From positions 1 through 38,878 of the forward strand of contig CANJHI010000029.1 in NCBI GenBank assembly GCA_947474005.1: a DNA stretch of 38,878 nucleotides, read 5' to 3'. This DNA comes from Alphaproteobacteria bacterium (GTDB lineage Bacteria; Pseudomonadota; Alphaproteobacteria; Reyranellales; Reyranellaceae). The notes beneath the pieces are model-generated. The model was not told the origin of the DNA. It ran no database searches and saw only the letters and a list, made by a program, of their open reading frames with translations. The translations under genes were made by a program, and so were the position numbers. Shown here piece by piece: positions 1-7,619 of the stretch (its first letter is position 1; each line of letters opens with the position of its first letter).

Positions 1-490
1 AGCGCTGCCGCCGCTCGAGCCGCCCGGCGTGCGCTCGAGGTTCCACGGGTTGCGCGTGATGCCGAAGGCGGGACCGTCGGTCAGTCCTTTTACGCCAAAT
101 TCCGGTGACGTCGCTTTGGCGATGATGATAGCGCCCGATGCGCGCAGGCGCTGCACCAGCACGTCGTCGGCAGTGGCCGGCGGGTTGTCTTCGAAGATCG
201 CCGAGCCATGCCGGGTCGGAACGCCTGCGACGTCGACCAGGTCCTTCACGCTGATGGGAATGCCGTGCAGGGGCCCCAGCCTGGCGCCGTCCATGACCGC
301 TTGCTCGGCGGCCTTCGCGTCGCGGCGGGCCTGATCGGCCATCACCTCGCGAAAACAGTTGAGGCGGGGTTGCGCCTGTTCAGTGGCCTCGAGGACCGCA
401 TCGACATACTCGACAGGCGAAAGCTTGCGGGAGCGGATAAGGGCGGCGGCCTTCACGGCCGGGGTGTAAAGCAGATCGATGTTGGACATG
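1..490 (-). CDS. Amidase signature family protein, N-terminal part (cut by window edge)
   Basis: The first 163 codons of an amidase-signature hydrolase, read on the minus strand from an ATG at 490; the rest lies left of the window. The family hydrolyses amides with a Ser-cisSer-Lys triad. The catalytic Lys is residue 82 (in PISVKDLVD). The glycine/serine motif GGSSGGSA occupies residues 156-163, with the cis-Ser at about Ser158. The nucleophile Ser, normally about 24 residues further on, is outside the window. The substrate cannot be told: the family includes glutamyl-tRNA amidotransferase GatA, aliphatic and aryl amidases and ureide enzymes, and a lone gene without gatB or gatC argues against GatA. 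It diverges from the PhyH gene with 41 bp between starts. The Shine-Dalgarno match is weak. Confidence 0.88.
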
Positions 491-531
491 GACGCACCAT
501 AACGGTCTCCAATTTGCTTGGGAATGTTTCG

Positions 532-1359
532 ATGCCCAAGGCGCTCACTTGCGAGGAACTCGACCGCTATATGCGGGATGGATTCGTCTTTCCGCTGCGC
601 GCGATGCCGGCCGATCGGGCGCGCGCCTATCGCGCCCGCCTCGAAGCGTCCGAGTGTGCGGTCGGCGGCGCCTTCACCGGCACTCTTACGCAGAAGCCGC
701 ACCTTCTGTTCACCTGGCTGGATGAACTGGCGCGCGAACCCGCGATCCTCGACGCGATCGAGGACCTGATCGGTCCCGACCTGCTGCTGTGGTCGACCGA
801 ATTCTTCATCAAGAACCCGGGGGACGGCCGGTTCGTCACCTGGCACCAGGACGACACCTACTGGCACATCGAACCCACAACCCAGGCGACCGCCTGGATC
901 GCCCTCGACGACGTGCCGCTGTCGAGCGGCCCGGTGCGTTACCTGCCCGGCAGCCACCGCGACGAACGGCTTCCCGTCGTCAATCGGCCGGGCCCCGACA
1001 ATATGCTCATCAGCGGGCAAATTGCGCAGAACGTCGACTCCGGCCGCGCAGTCGACGCGGTTCTGGCGGCGGGCGAGATGGCGATCCATCACACGGGTAC
1101 GCTGCACGAATCGGCGCCCAACCGCTCGACCGGCCGGCGCGTCGGCATTGCGGCGCGTTTCGTGCCCACCGCCGTCCGCTCGCTCAAAGGCCGCGAATCC
1201 GCGCTGCTGGTGCGCGGCAGCGACCGCTACGGTCATTTCGACCATGAGCCGCGCCCCGCGGCCGATCTCGATGCGGCGGCGCGCGCGGCCCATGTCGCGG
1301 CGGTCGAGAAGCGCCTGCGCAACATGCATGGTGATGCGGCACGCGCCTTGCACTCCTGA
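532..1359 (+). CDS. Phytanoyl-CoA dioxygenase (PhyH) family Fe(II)/2-oxoglutarate oxygenase
   Basis: A 275-residue protein of the PhyH family, non-heme iron 2-oxoglutarate-dependent hydroxylases that act on acyl-CoAs or small metabolites. The iron-binding facial triad can be placed: His105 and Asp107 in WHQDD, and distal His192 in TLHESAPNRS. An Arg at about 202-203 is expected to hold 2-oxoglutarate. The segment around PVRYLPGSH is typical of the family. I chose the ATG at 532, preceded by GGGA about 9 bases upstream. The frame stays open upstream to 208, but that stretch lies over the divergent amidase and has no family resemblance. The solute-binding gene starts 30 bases downstream on the same strand, so the two may share a transcript. 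Bacterial PhyH substrates are diverse and this one cannot be predicted. Confidence 0.85.
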   Translation: MPKALTCEELDRYMRDGFVFPLRAMPADRARAYRARLEASECAVGGAFTGTLTQKPHLLFTWLDELAREPAILDAIEDLIGPDLLLWSTEFFIKNPGDGRFVTWHQDDTYWHIEPTTQATAWIALDDVPLSSGPVRYLPGSHRDERLPVVNRPGPDNMLISGQIAQNVDSGRAVDAVLAAGEMAIHHTGTLHESAPNRSTGRRVGIAARFVPTAVRSLKGRESALLVRGSDRYGHFDHEPRPAADLDAAARAAHVAAVEKRLRNMHGDAARALHS

Positions 1360-1389
1360 CGCCATCGCCGTCTCGCAGGAGCACTTCGC

Positions 1390-2232
1390 ATGATCGTCAA
1401 TCGCCTGGGCATCGCAGCCCTCGGACTGGTCGCGGGGCTGGCCGCGGGACTGGCCGCTGCGTCCACCGCCAACGCCCAAACCTGCACACCGAAGGTCCCC
1501 GACTCCCTGCTGGTCAAGCCCGGCACGCTGGTCATGTCCATCAACCCGACCCTGCCGCCGGTGCAGTGGGTCGACGACAAGGGCCAGTTGCGTGGCCTGC
1601 ATGTCGAGCTGGGCGACGCCATCGCCCGAAAGCTTTGCCTCAAGCCCGAGCATGTCCGCGTCGAATTTTCGGTCATGGTGCCGGGCGTGCAGAGCGGGCG
1701 CTGGGACATGATCAATACGGGCATGTTCTTCACCGAGGACCGCGCCAAGATCATGCAGCTCGTGCGCTATGGCTACGACGGCATCAGCATCTCGGCTCAG
1801 GCCGGCAACCCGCTGAAGATCACCAAGCCCGAGGATCTGGCCGGCCGCTCGGTCAGCGTCGAACTCGGCGGCGCGCCGGAACGGCGGGCACGCGAGCTTT
1901 CGAAGTCCCTCGAGGACAAGGGCCTGAAACCGCTCACCATCCGCTCCTTCGACAATTTCGGCTCGGCATACCAGGCGCTGCGCGCCGGCCAGGTCGACGC
2001 CGCCGTCAGTGTCGATGCCGTCGCCCGGCTTTACGGCGAGAAGGGCGAGTTCGCCGAAGCGATCACCGGCCTCTATCCGACCGTCATCGCCTTCGGCCTG
2101 TCGAAGAAGCAACTCGCCGAGCAGGTCGCCGCTGCGATGCAGGAACTCCGGGCGGAGGGTACCTACCAGAAGATGTTCACGGCCTATGGACGTAAGCTTT
2201 ACGAGGATCCCTTCGACGTCAAAGGCCCCTGA
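1390..2232 (+). CDS. Family 3 solute-binding protein (amino-acid ABC transporter type), orphan
   Basis: A 280-residue periplasmic binding protein. A Sec signal peptide spans about residues 1-29 (hydrophobic Ala/Leu core, cleavage near ANA-QT). The mature part has the two-lobed family 3 pattern: a Gly-Leu-His-Val-Glu segment near residue 70 (the FDVDLA-like strand), a central TGMFFTEDRAK segment, and a second-lobe segment GSAYQALRAGQVDAAV. Family members bind polar amino acids, opines or similar small charged ligands and deliver them to an ABC permease. No permease or ATPase gene lies nearby, so its partner must be encoded elsewhere. The intergenic gap to the TauE-like gene is 84 bases, with no clear terminator. 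Confidence 0.85.
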   Translation: MIVNRLGIAALGLVAGLAAGLAAASTANAQTCTPKVPDSLLVKPGTLVMSINPTLPPVQWVDDKGQLRGLHVELGDAIARKLCLKPEHVRVEFSVMVPGVQSGRWDMINTGMFFTEDRAKIMQLVRYGYDGISISAQAGNPLKITKPEDLAGRSVSVELGGAPERRARELSKSLEDKGLKPLTIRSFDNFGSAYQALRAGQVDAAVSVDAVARLYGEKGEFAEAITGLYPTVIAFGLSKKQLAEQVAAAMQELRAEGTYQKMFTAYGRKLYEDPFDVKGP

Positions 2233-2316
2233 GAAGTCTGAGGGGGTCTCTCTGAGGTAAGGCGAAGCACGCGACAATCTCGACACGCTGCCGGCGCTGC
2301 GCTACGCCCGCAGCCG

Positions 2317-3072
2317 ATGTTCTCCCTGCCCATCCTGGTGGCACTGGCGGCCGTGGCCGTCGTGACCTCGTTCATTTCCGGCATCTTCGGCATGGCCGGG
2401 GGCATGCTGCTGATCGGCTTCCTGCTGGTCCTGCTGCCGGTGCCGGTAGCCATGGTATTTCATGGCGTTATCCAGATCGCGGCCAACGGCTGGCGCGCCT
2501 GGCTGTGGCGTCATCACGTGAAGTGGAGCGTCGTGCTGCAATTCGGCGCGGGGGCCGCCGCCTCGCTGGTCGTGTTCTCGTTCTTCGATTTCGTGCCCGA
2601 CAAGGCGCTGGTGTTGATGGCGGTGGGCGTCACGCCCTTCATCGCCTTGTCGTTGCCGCGGCGGATCGCTCCCAACATCGAGGCGCCGGGCCAGGCTTTC
2701 CTGGCGGGCGCCATCGGCGGTGCCATCCAGCTCGTGTCGGGTGTCACCGGGCCGCTGCTCGACATCTTCTATGTCCGCACCGGCATGACGCGTCAGGTCA
2801 ATGTCGCCACCAAGGCGGCCGCCCAGGTGCTCGGCCATCTCACCAAAGTCGTCTATTTCGGCGCGCTGATCGACAACCCGGCCGGGCGCGACCTCGAACA
2901 GTGGCTGGTGATGGGCTACGCCGCCGCCTTCGCCGTGTTCGGCACCACGCTCTCTCGCCGCTTCCTCGATCGCATGTCGGACAAGCAATTCTATCACTGG
3001 ACCCGGCGGGTCATCCTGGCGCTGGGCGCGGTCTATATCGCGCAGGGGATCTGGCGCATGGTGCACGGATGA
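2317..3072 (+). CDS. TauE/SafE (TSUP) family membrane permease
   Basis: A 251-residue integral membrane protein of the sulfite exporter TauE/SafE family. The N-terminus (residues 1-50) carries a hydrophobic helix and the characteristic Gly-rich segment SGIFGMAGGMLL, and a matching Gly-rich segment (AGAIGGAIQLVSGVTGPLLD) recurs in the second half, as expected for the duplicated fold. About seven to eight membrane segments are visible. Members move sulfite, sulfoacetate, taurine-derived or other organic anions; nothing here fixes the ligand. The ATG at 2317 has no clear Shine-Dalgarno, but no in-frame start exists upstream before a stop at 2239. The stop codon overlaps the next start (ATGA at 3069-3072), which indicates translational coupling. 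Confidence 0.87.
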   Translation: MFSLPILVALAAVAVVTSFISGIFGMAGGMLLIGFLLVLLPVPVAMVFHGVIQIAANGWRAWLWRHHVKWSVVLQFGAGAAASLVVFSFFDFVPDKALVLMAVGVTPFIALSLPRRIAPNIEAPGQAFLAGAIGGAIQLVSGVTGPLLDIFYVRTGMTRQVNVATKAAAQVLGHLTKVVYFGALIDNPAGRDLEQWLVMGYAAAFAVFGTTLSRRFLDRMSDKQFYHWTRRVILALGAVYIAQGIWRMVHG

Positions 3073-3290
3073 CGGACGTGAAGGCACCCAACGTGAAGGC
3101 AGAAGTGCGGGCGCTGCTCGATCGCCTGCCGGACGATTGCAGTTATGCCGACGTGCAGCGCGGCATCGCCGTGCTGATGTGGCCTAAACAGGGCGACGGG
3201 TCGCTGGCGCCGCCGCAGCGGCTCGACCCCGAAGAAGTGAAGCGCCGCTTGCGCGAATGGATGAAATCCGAGTCGGAGAAGGACAAATGA
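3069..3290 (+). CDS. Small conserved-looking protein of unknown function (73 aa)
   Basis: A 73-residue soluble protein that I do not recognise firmly. It has an N-terminal amphipathic segment containing LLDRLPDDCSYADVQ and a strongly charged helical C-terminus (PEEVKRRLREWMKSE). The LPDDCSYADVQ pattern recalls the N-terminal helix of small RelB/addiction-module-like proteins, but no toxin partner is present, so this is only a resemblance. Its start overlaps the permease stop (ATGA, 3069-3072) and its stop overlaps the crotonase start (ATGA, 3287-3290). Double coupling makes it very likely to be a translated gene. It could be an accessory subunit for either neighbour or a translational relay. 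Confidence 0.68.
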   Translation: MTDVKAPNVKAEVRALLDRLPDDCSYADVQRGIAVLMWPKQGDGSLAPPQRLDPEEVKRRLREWMKSESEKDK

Positions 3291-4090
3291 AGGACCGCGT
3301 CTCGATCGATCTCAAGGACGGCGTGGCCGACGTCCGCCTGATCCGCGCCGACAAGATGAACGCGCTCGATCCGGCGATGTTCGAGGGCATCATCGAGGCG
3401 GGTGCCAAGCTCGCCGACATGAAGGGCCTCAGGTGCGTCGTGCTGTCGGGCGAGGGCAAGGCCTTCTGCGCCGGCCTCGACATGGGAAGCTTTGCCGCCA
3501 TGAATCAGGGCGACGCGGCGGTGCCCGGGTCGTGCGACCTTTCCAAGCGCACCCACGGCATCGCCAACCGGCCGCAGCAATGCGCCTGGCTGTGGCGCGA
3601 ACTGCCGGTGCCGGTGATTGCCGCCGTTCATGGCGTGGCCTTCGGCGGCGGCTTCCAGATCGCCTTGGGCCCCGACATCCGCTACGCCACGGCCGACACG
3701 CGCTTCTCGGTGATGGAGATCAAGTGGGGCCTGGTGCCCGATCTCGCCGGCACGCAGCTCATGCGCCATCTCGCGCGCGAGGATGTCGTGCGCGAGCTTA
3801 CCTACACCGGCCGCATCTTCAACGGGACGGAAGCGCAGCAGATGGGGTTCGTCACGCGCGTGGTCGATGATCCGCTGAAGGCGGCGTTCGAGACGGCCAG
3901 GGAAATTGCCTCCAAGAGCCCCGACGCGATGCGGGCGAACAAGCGGCTGCTCAATGCTGCGGTCGCGACCGACGCGGCGTCGGGCCTGATGATGGAGTCG
4001 GTCGAGCAGCAGAAGCTGATCGGCTCGCCCAACCAGCTCGAAGCCATCATGTCGAACCTTCAGAAGCGTGCCGCCAACTACAAGGACTGA
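3287..4090 (+). CDS. Crotonase/enoyl-CoA hydratase family protein, dienoyl-CoA isomerase-like active site
   Basis: A 267-residue crotonase-fold protein. The oxyanion-hole segments are visible: KAFCAGLDMGSF near residue 63 and HGVAFGGGF near residues 115-123. By eye alignment, Glu144 (MEIKWG) matches the second catalytic Glu of enoyl-CoA hydratase. The first Glu position is Gln124 (GGGFQIAL). Asp152 (LVPDLAGT) has the same spacing as the third acid of delta3,5-delta2,4-dienoyl-CoA isomerase (pattern x-20-Glu-8-Asp). This suggests an isomerase or atypical hydratase more than a classical hydratase. I chose the ATG at 3287, which overlaps the preceding stop; the upstream in-frame ATG at 3257 would eat into the 73-residue gene. 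The oxidoreductase and GST genes follow at 4 and 2 bases. Confidence 0.85.
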   Translation: MKDRVSIDLKDGVADVRLIRADKMNALDPAMFEGIIEAGAKLADMKGLRCVVLSGEGKAFCAGLDMGSFAAMNQGDAAVPGSCDLSKRTHGIANRPQQCAWLWRELPVPVIAAVHGVAFGGGFQIALGPDIRYATADTRFSVMEIKWGLVPDLAGTQLMRHLAREDVVRELTYTGRIFNGTEAQQMGFVTRVVDDPLKAAFETAREIASKSPDAMRANKRLLNAAVATDAASGLMMESVEQQKLIGSPNQLEAIMSNLQKRAANYKD

Positions 4091-4094
4091 CGTC

Positions 4095-5084
4095 ATGAAC
4101 CGCCAATGGCTCTACGCCAAGCAGCCCCAGGGCAAGATCGCTGCCGACACGTTCGAGTGGACCGAGACGGCGATCCCCGTGCCCAAGGAGGGCGAGGTGC
4201 TGGTGCGCACGCGCATGCTCTCGCTCGATCCCGCCAACCGCGCCTGGATGATGGGCAAGACCTATCGCGACGCGCTGGAGCCGGGCCAGGTGATGAGCGG
4301 TTTTGCGATCGGCGAGGTGGTCGATTCGAAGGCGCCGGGGTTGGCGAAAGGCGACATCGTCGAAGGCGACTGGGGCTGGCAGGATTACGCGGCGTTGCCG
4401 TCGCGGCGGCTCACCAAGCGCACCACCCAGGCGCCGCTTGAACTCCTGATCGGCCCGCTCAGCGTCACCGGTCTCACCGCCTATTTCGGCCTGCTGGACG
4501 TGGGCCAGCCCAAGCCCGGCGACACGGTGCTGGTGTCGGCGGCGGCGGGCGCAGTCGGCACCATGGTGGGCCAGATCGCCAAACTGGTGGGCTGCCGCGT
4601 CGTCGGCACGGCGGGCGGTCAGGACAAATGCGATTGGCTGGTGCGCGAGCTCGGCTTCGATGCGGCCGTCGACTATAAGGCGGGCGGCGTACGCCGCGCG
4701 CTGGCGGCGGCGTGCCCCGCTGGCATCGATGTCTATTTCGACAACACCGGCGGGCCGGTGCTCGACGCCGCGCTTTCGTTGATGAACCTGCGCGGTCGCA
4801 TCGCCTGTTGCGGCAACGTCTCGCAATACGATGTGGAGAAGCCCGCCCCCGGGCCGATGGCGGTGCCGGGCCTGGTCGTGACCAAGCGCCTGCGAATGGA
4901 AGGCTTCATCGTCATGGATTTTTATGACCGCCGCGCTGAGGCCGAGACGCGGCTGGCGCAGTGGGTGGCCGAGGGCAAGATCAAGGCCGTGGTTGACATC
5001 GTCGACGGCCTCGACAAGGCGCCGGAGGCCTTGATCGGGCTCTTCAATGGCAAGAACCGCGGCAAGATGGCGGTGCGGGTCTGA
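4095..5084 (+). CDS. NADP-dependent MDR oxidoreductase (CurA/prostaglandin reductase type)
   Basis: A 329-residue zinc-independent medium-chain dehydrogenase/reductase, of the group that reduces alpha,beta-unsaturated ketones, aldehydes or acyl thioesters with NADPH (CurA, leukotriene B4 dehydrogenase/prostaglandin reductase). The catalytic GroES-like domain covers about residues 1-125, with a family-typical LSLDPANRAWM segment near residue 53. The Rossmann domain starts near residue 140 with the nucleotide loop AAAGAVGTMVGQIAK, followed by TAGGQDKCDWL at the second strand. The zinc-binding Cys/His residues of alcohol dehydrogenases are absent. I chose the ATG at 4095; an ATG at 4068 would overlap the crotonase. 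Context, between a crotonase and a GST, suggests processing of an unsaturated acyl or electrophilic intermediate. Confidence 0.87.
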   Translation: MNRQWLYAKQPQGKIAADTFEWTETAIPVPKEGEVLVRTRMLSLDPANRAWMMGKTYRDALEPGQVMSGFAIGEVVDSKAPGLAKGDIVEGDWGWQDYAALPSRRLTKRTTQAPLELLIGPLSVTGLTAYFGLLDVGQPKPGDTVLVSAAAGAVGTMVGQIAKLVGCRVVGTAGGQDKCDWLVRELGFDAAVDYKAGGVRRALAAACPAGIDVYFDNTGGPVLDAALSLMNLRGRIACCGNVSQYDVEKPAPGPMAVPGLVVTKRLRMEGFIVMDFYDRRAEAETRLAQWVAEGKIKAVVDIVDGLDKAPEALIGLFNGKNRGKMAVRV

Positions 5085-5086
5085 CC

Positions 5087-5740
5087 ATGGCGCTGGTTCT
5101 CCACGCCCATCCCTTCTCGTCCTACTGCCAGAAGGTTCTGATCGCGCTTTACGAGAACGACACGCCCTTCACGCTGAAGATGCTGGGCGACGCCGATTCG
5201 TTTGCGGAGCTGGCACGGCTGTGGCCGTTGCGGCTGATGCCGATATTGATGGACGGCAACGAGGTCGTGCGCGAGGCCAGCATCATCGTCGAGCATCTGA
5301 CGCTGCGTCATCCCGGGTCGGTGCGCCTGATCCCTTCGGATCCAAAAGCCGCACTGCAAGTGCGCTTCCTCGACCGCGTCTTCGACAACTACGTCATGGG
5401 CCCGATGCAGCGGATCGTCGGCGACGCGCTGAGAGGCAAAGGCGAGCGCGATCCCAAGGGCGTGGCCGACGCCAAGGCGCGGCTCGACCAGTCCTATGAG
5501 TGGCTCGATGGCGAGCTGGAAGGCCGCACCTGGGCGGCGGGCGAGGATTTCACGCTGGCCGACTGCGCCGCTGCTCCGTCGCTCTTCTATGCCGACTGGG
5601 CACACCCGATCGCCGAACGGTTCGGTACGGTCCGCGCCTATCGCGCGCGGCTGCTCAAGCGTCCGTCTTTCGCGCGCGCCGTCGAGGACGCCCGGCCCTT
5701 CCGGCCGTTCTTCCCGCTGGGTGCACCCGACCGCGACTAG
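5087..5740 (+). CDS. Glutathione S-transferase family protein
   Basis: A 217-residue cytosolic GST-fold protein. The N-terminal thioredoxin-like domain (residues 1-78) has a SSYCQKV active-site segment (Ser11, Ser12, Cys14), the conserved cis-proline Pro52 (LMPIL) and a glutathione-contacting EAS motif at 63-65. The helical C-terminal domain contains the FTLADCAAAPSL N-capping segment near residue 160 (Asp in TLAD), typical of GSTs. The likely role is glutathione conjugation, isomerisation or reductive removal of an electrophile. The gene starts 2 bases after the MDR stop and ends a probable operon. It converges on the crotonase at 5750-6562 with a 9-base gap. Confidence 0.86.
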   Translation: MALVLHAHPFSSYCQKVLIALYENDTPFTLKMLGDADSFAELARLWPLRLMPILMDGNEVVREASIIVEHLTLRHPGSVRLIPSDPKAALQVRFLDRVFDNYVMGPMQRIVGDALRGKGERDPKGVADAKARLDQSYEWLDGELEGRTWAAGEDFTLADCAAAPSLFYADWAHPIAERFGTVRAYRARLLKRPSFARAVEDARPFRPFFPLGAPDRD

Positions 5741-5749
5741 CTGCACACG

Positions 5750-6562
5750 TTACTTGCCAGTGAACTTCGGCTTGCGCTTGTCGACGAAAGCCTGAACCGC
5801 CTCCTTGTGGTCGGCGGTACGTGACGCCGACACGAGACGCTCGGCCTCGCGATAGTGCGCGGTCGCATAGTCGATGTGCAGCGCGTCGTCGAGATTGTCC
5901 TTGATGAGGCGCAGCGCGACCCGCGGCCCGTCGGCCAGCGATTTTGCGAAAGCAAAAGCTTCGTCCTGGAGCCTGGCGTCGTCGACCACGCGGTTGAAGA
6001 GGCCGATGCGCTCGCCGCGCTCGGCGTCGACCTTCTCCGAGGTAAGCATCAGCTCGCGCGCGCGCATCGGTCCGACCGTGCGGGTGAGCAGCCAGGCGAT
6101 GCCGTAGTCGCCCGACAGGCCGATCCTGGCGTAGCCCGTGGTGCCAAAGGCCGACTTCGCCGCAATGCGGATGTCGCAGGCCAAGGCGATGGCGAGGCCG
6201 GCGCCCGCCGCAGCGCCGGGCAGCGCGGCGATCGTGGGCTTGCGCACCGCGAACAGCGCGCCGGTGAGATGTGCCTGCCGCCATCGCAGGTCCGACAGCC
6301 GCTCCTCGGAGCTCATCTGGCCGCGCGGGCCACGGCCGCCCATGCCCTTGACGTCGCCGCCGCTGCAGAAGGCGGTGCCGGCGCCGGTTATCAACAGTGC
6401 GCCGACGCTCGGATCGTCGCCGCGTGCCTTGATCTGGTCGCGCAGCGCCTGAGTGAGGCCGGGCGACATGGCATTGCGTGCCTCGGGCCGGTTGAGCGTG
6501 ATCAGCGCCACGCCGTCGCGAACGCTACACAAAAGTTCGGTTGTGCCGGTATCGATTTCCAT
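5750..6562 (-). CDS. Enoyl-CoA hydratase/isomerase family protein lacking both hydratase glutamates
   Basis: A 270-residue crotonase. Family marks include LNRPEARNAMSP near residue 23, the CoA/oxyanion segment TAFCSGGDVKGMG at 63-75, and GAAAGAGLAIALACD at 116-130. At the first catalytic Glu position there is Ala (GLAIALACD), and the second Glu is not evident in the FGTTGYARIGLSGDYG segment. Asp152 in LSGDYG is the only nearby acid. Proteins with this LSGDYG pattern are common in proteobacteria and actinobacteria and are annotated loosely as hydratases or isomerases. The reaction is therefore uncertain, and simple hydration is doubtful. A good ribosome site (GGGAGG) precedes the ATG at 6562. 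It diverges from the epoxide-hydrolase-like gene (31 bases). Confidence 0.85.
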   Translation of the reverse strand: MEIDTGTTELLCSVRDGVALITLNRPEARNAMSPGLTQALRDQIKARGDDPSVGALLITGAGTAFCSGGDVKGMGGRGPRGQMSSEERLSDLRWRQAHLTGALFAVRKPTIAALPGAAAGAGLAIALACDIRIAAKSAFGTTGYARIGLSGDYGIAWLLTRTVGPMRARELMLTSEKVDAERGERIGLFNRVVDDARLQDEAFAFAKSLADGPRVALRLIKDNLDDALHIDYATAHYREAERLVSASRTADHKEAVQAFVDKRKPKFTGK

Positions 6563-6593
6563 GGAACCTCCCTCAACTCTTCAAGGATTGCGC

Positions 6594-7619
6594 ATGACAT
6601 TCCCGGTCACCGAACACACCGTCAAGTCCGCCCGTCACACTACGGGCTATCTCGCCTGCGGAGCGGAAAATGCGCCGCTGCTGATCTTCGTCCATGGCTG
6701 GCCGGAGCTCTCGCTGTCGTGGCGCCACCAGCTTCCGGCGTTCGCGGCCCTCGGCTTCCGCTGTGTCGCGCCCGACATGCGTGGCTACGGGCGGTCGAGC
6801 ACCTACACGCGCCATGAGGACTTCTCGCAGGAAGTCATCGTGGCCGACATGCTGGAGCTCCTGGACGTCCTCGGCCGCGACAAGGCCGTCTGGATCGGCC
6901 ACGACTGGGGCAGCCCCGTGGTGTGGAACATCGCCAGCCACCATCCGGACAAGACCGTCGGTGTCGCGAGCCTCTGCGTGCCGTATCTCTCCGAAGGCTT
7001 CACGCTCGACGCCATGCTGCCGCTGATCGATCGCTCGCTCTATCCGGCGGACAAGTTCCCGGCCGGCCAGTGGGACTACCAGTTCTTCTATCAGGAGAAT
7101 TTCGACAAGGCCTGCAAGGGCTTCGAGGCCAACATCCGCAATGTCGTGAAGGCGCTGTTCCGCAAGGGCGATCCCACGCGCGTGGGCAAGCCCGCGCCGA
7201 CGTCCATGGTGCGCGTGGCTGGTGGATGGTTCGGCGGCGGCGCCTGTCCCGACGTGCCGCGCGACGGCGACGTCCTCACCGAGGCAGACATGGAGGCCTA
7301 CACCGCCGCCCTCACGCGCAACGGCTTCTTCGGGCCCGACTCCTGGTACATGAACCACGAGGCCAACGGCGCCTATGCGTCTCAATCGAAGAACGGCGGC
7401 AAGCTTTCCATGCCGGTGCTTTTCCTGCACGGCGCCTACGACACGACCTGCGAGACCATGACCTCCCGGCTCGCCGACCCAATGCGGCGTGACTGCGCCG
7501 ATCTTACCGAAGCCGTGGTGACCTCAGGTCACTGGATGGCGCAGGAGCGGCCGGTCGCGGTGAACGCGGCGCTGGCCAAATGGCTGGCGGCCAAGCTGCC
7601 GGACTACTGGAAGGCCTAG
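6594..7619 (+). CDS. Alpha/beta hydrolase, epoxide hydrolase-like
   Basis: A 341-residue alpha/beta hydrolase with the layout of soluble epoxide hydrolases. The HGWPE oxyanion motif (H34-G-W-P37) is the HGxP signature of that group. The nucleophile is Asp104 in GHDWGSPV, so an aspartyl-ester mechanism is expected. The acid is probably Asp283 (HGAYDTT) and the base His313 (SGHWMAQERP). Lid tyrosines such as Tyr252 (SWYMNHE) could polarise the epoxide. Haloalkane dehalogenases share the Asp nucleophile but usually carry different halide-binding residues, so epoxide hydrolysis is the better guess. I chose the ATG at 6594; the open frame extends upstream to 6453 over the divergent crotonase. The stop overlaps the convergent RraA-like stop by 3 bases. 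Confidence 0.86.
   Translation: MTFPVTEHTVKSARHTTGYLACGAENAPLLIFVHGWPELSLSWRHQLPAFAALGFRCVAPDMRGYGRSSTYTRHEDFSQEVIVADMLELLDVLGRDKAVWIGHDWGSPVVWNIASHHPDKTVGVASLCVPYLSEGFTLDAMLPLIDRSLYPADKFPAGQWDYQFFYQENFDKACKGFEANIRNVVKALFRKGDPTRVGKPAPTSMVRVAGGWFGGGACPDVPRDGDVLTEADMEAYTAALTRNGFFGPDSWYMNHEANGAYASQSKNGGKLSMPVLFLHGAYDTTCETMTSRLADPMRRDCADLTEAVVTSGHWMAQERPVAVNAALAKWLAAKLPDYWKA

Noticed and set aside
208..531. N-terminal extension of the PhyH protein from an ATG at 208
   Set aside because: It overlaps the divergent amidase coding sequence and has no PhyH-like residues; the ATG at 532 fits the family length.
2233..2316. Possible gene remnant between the family 3 binding protein and the TauE-like gene
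   Set aside because: The 84 bases have no start codon in a useful frame and no recognisable protein similarity.
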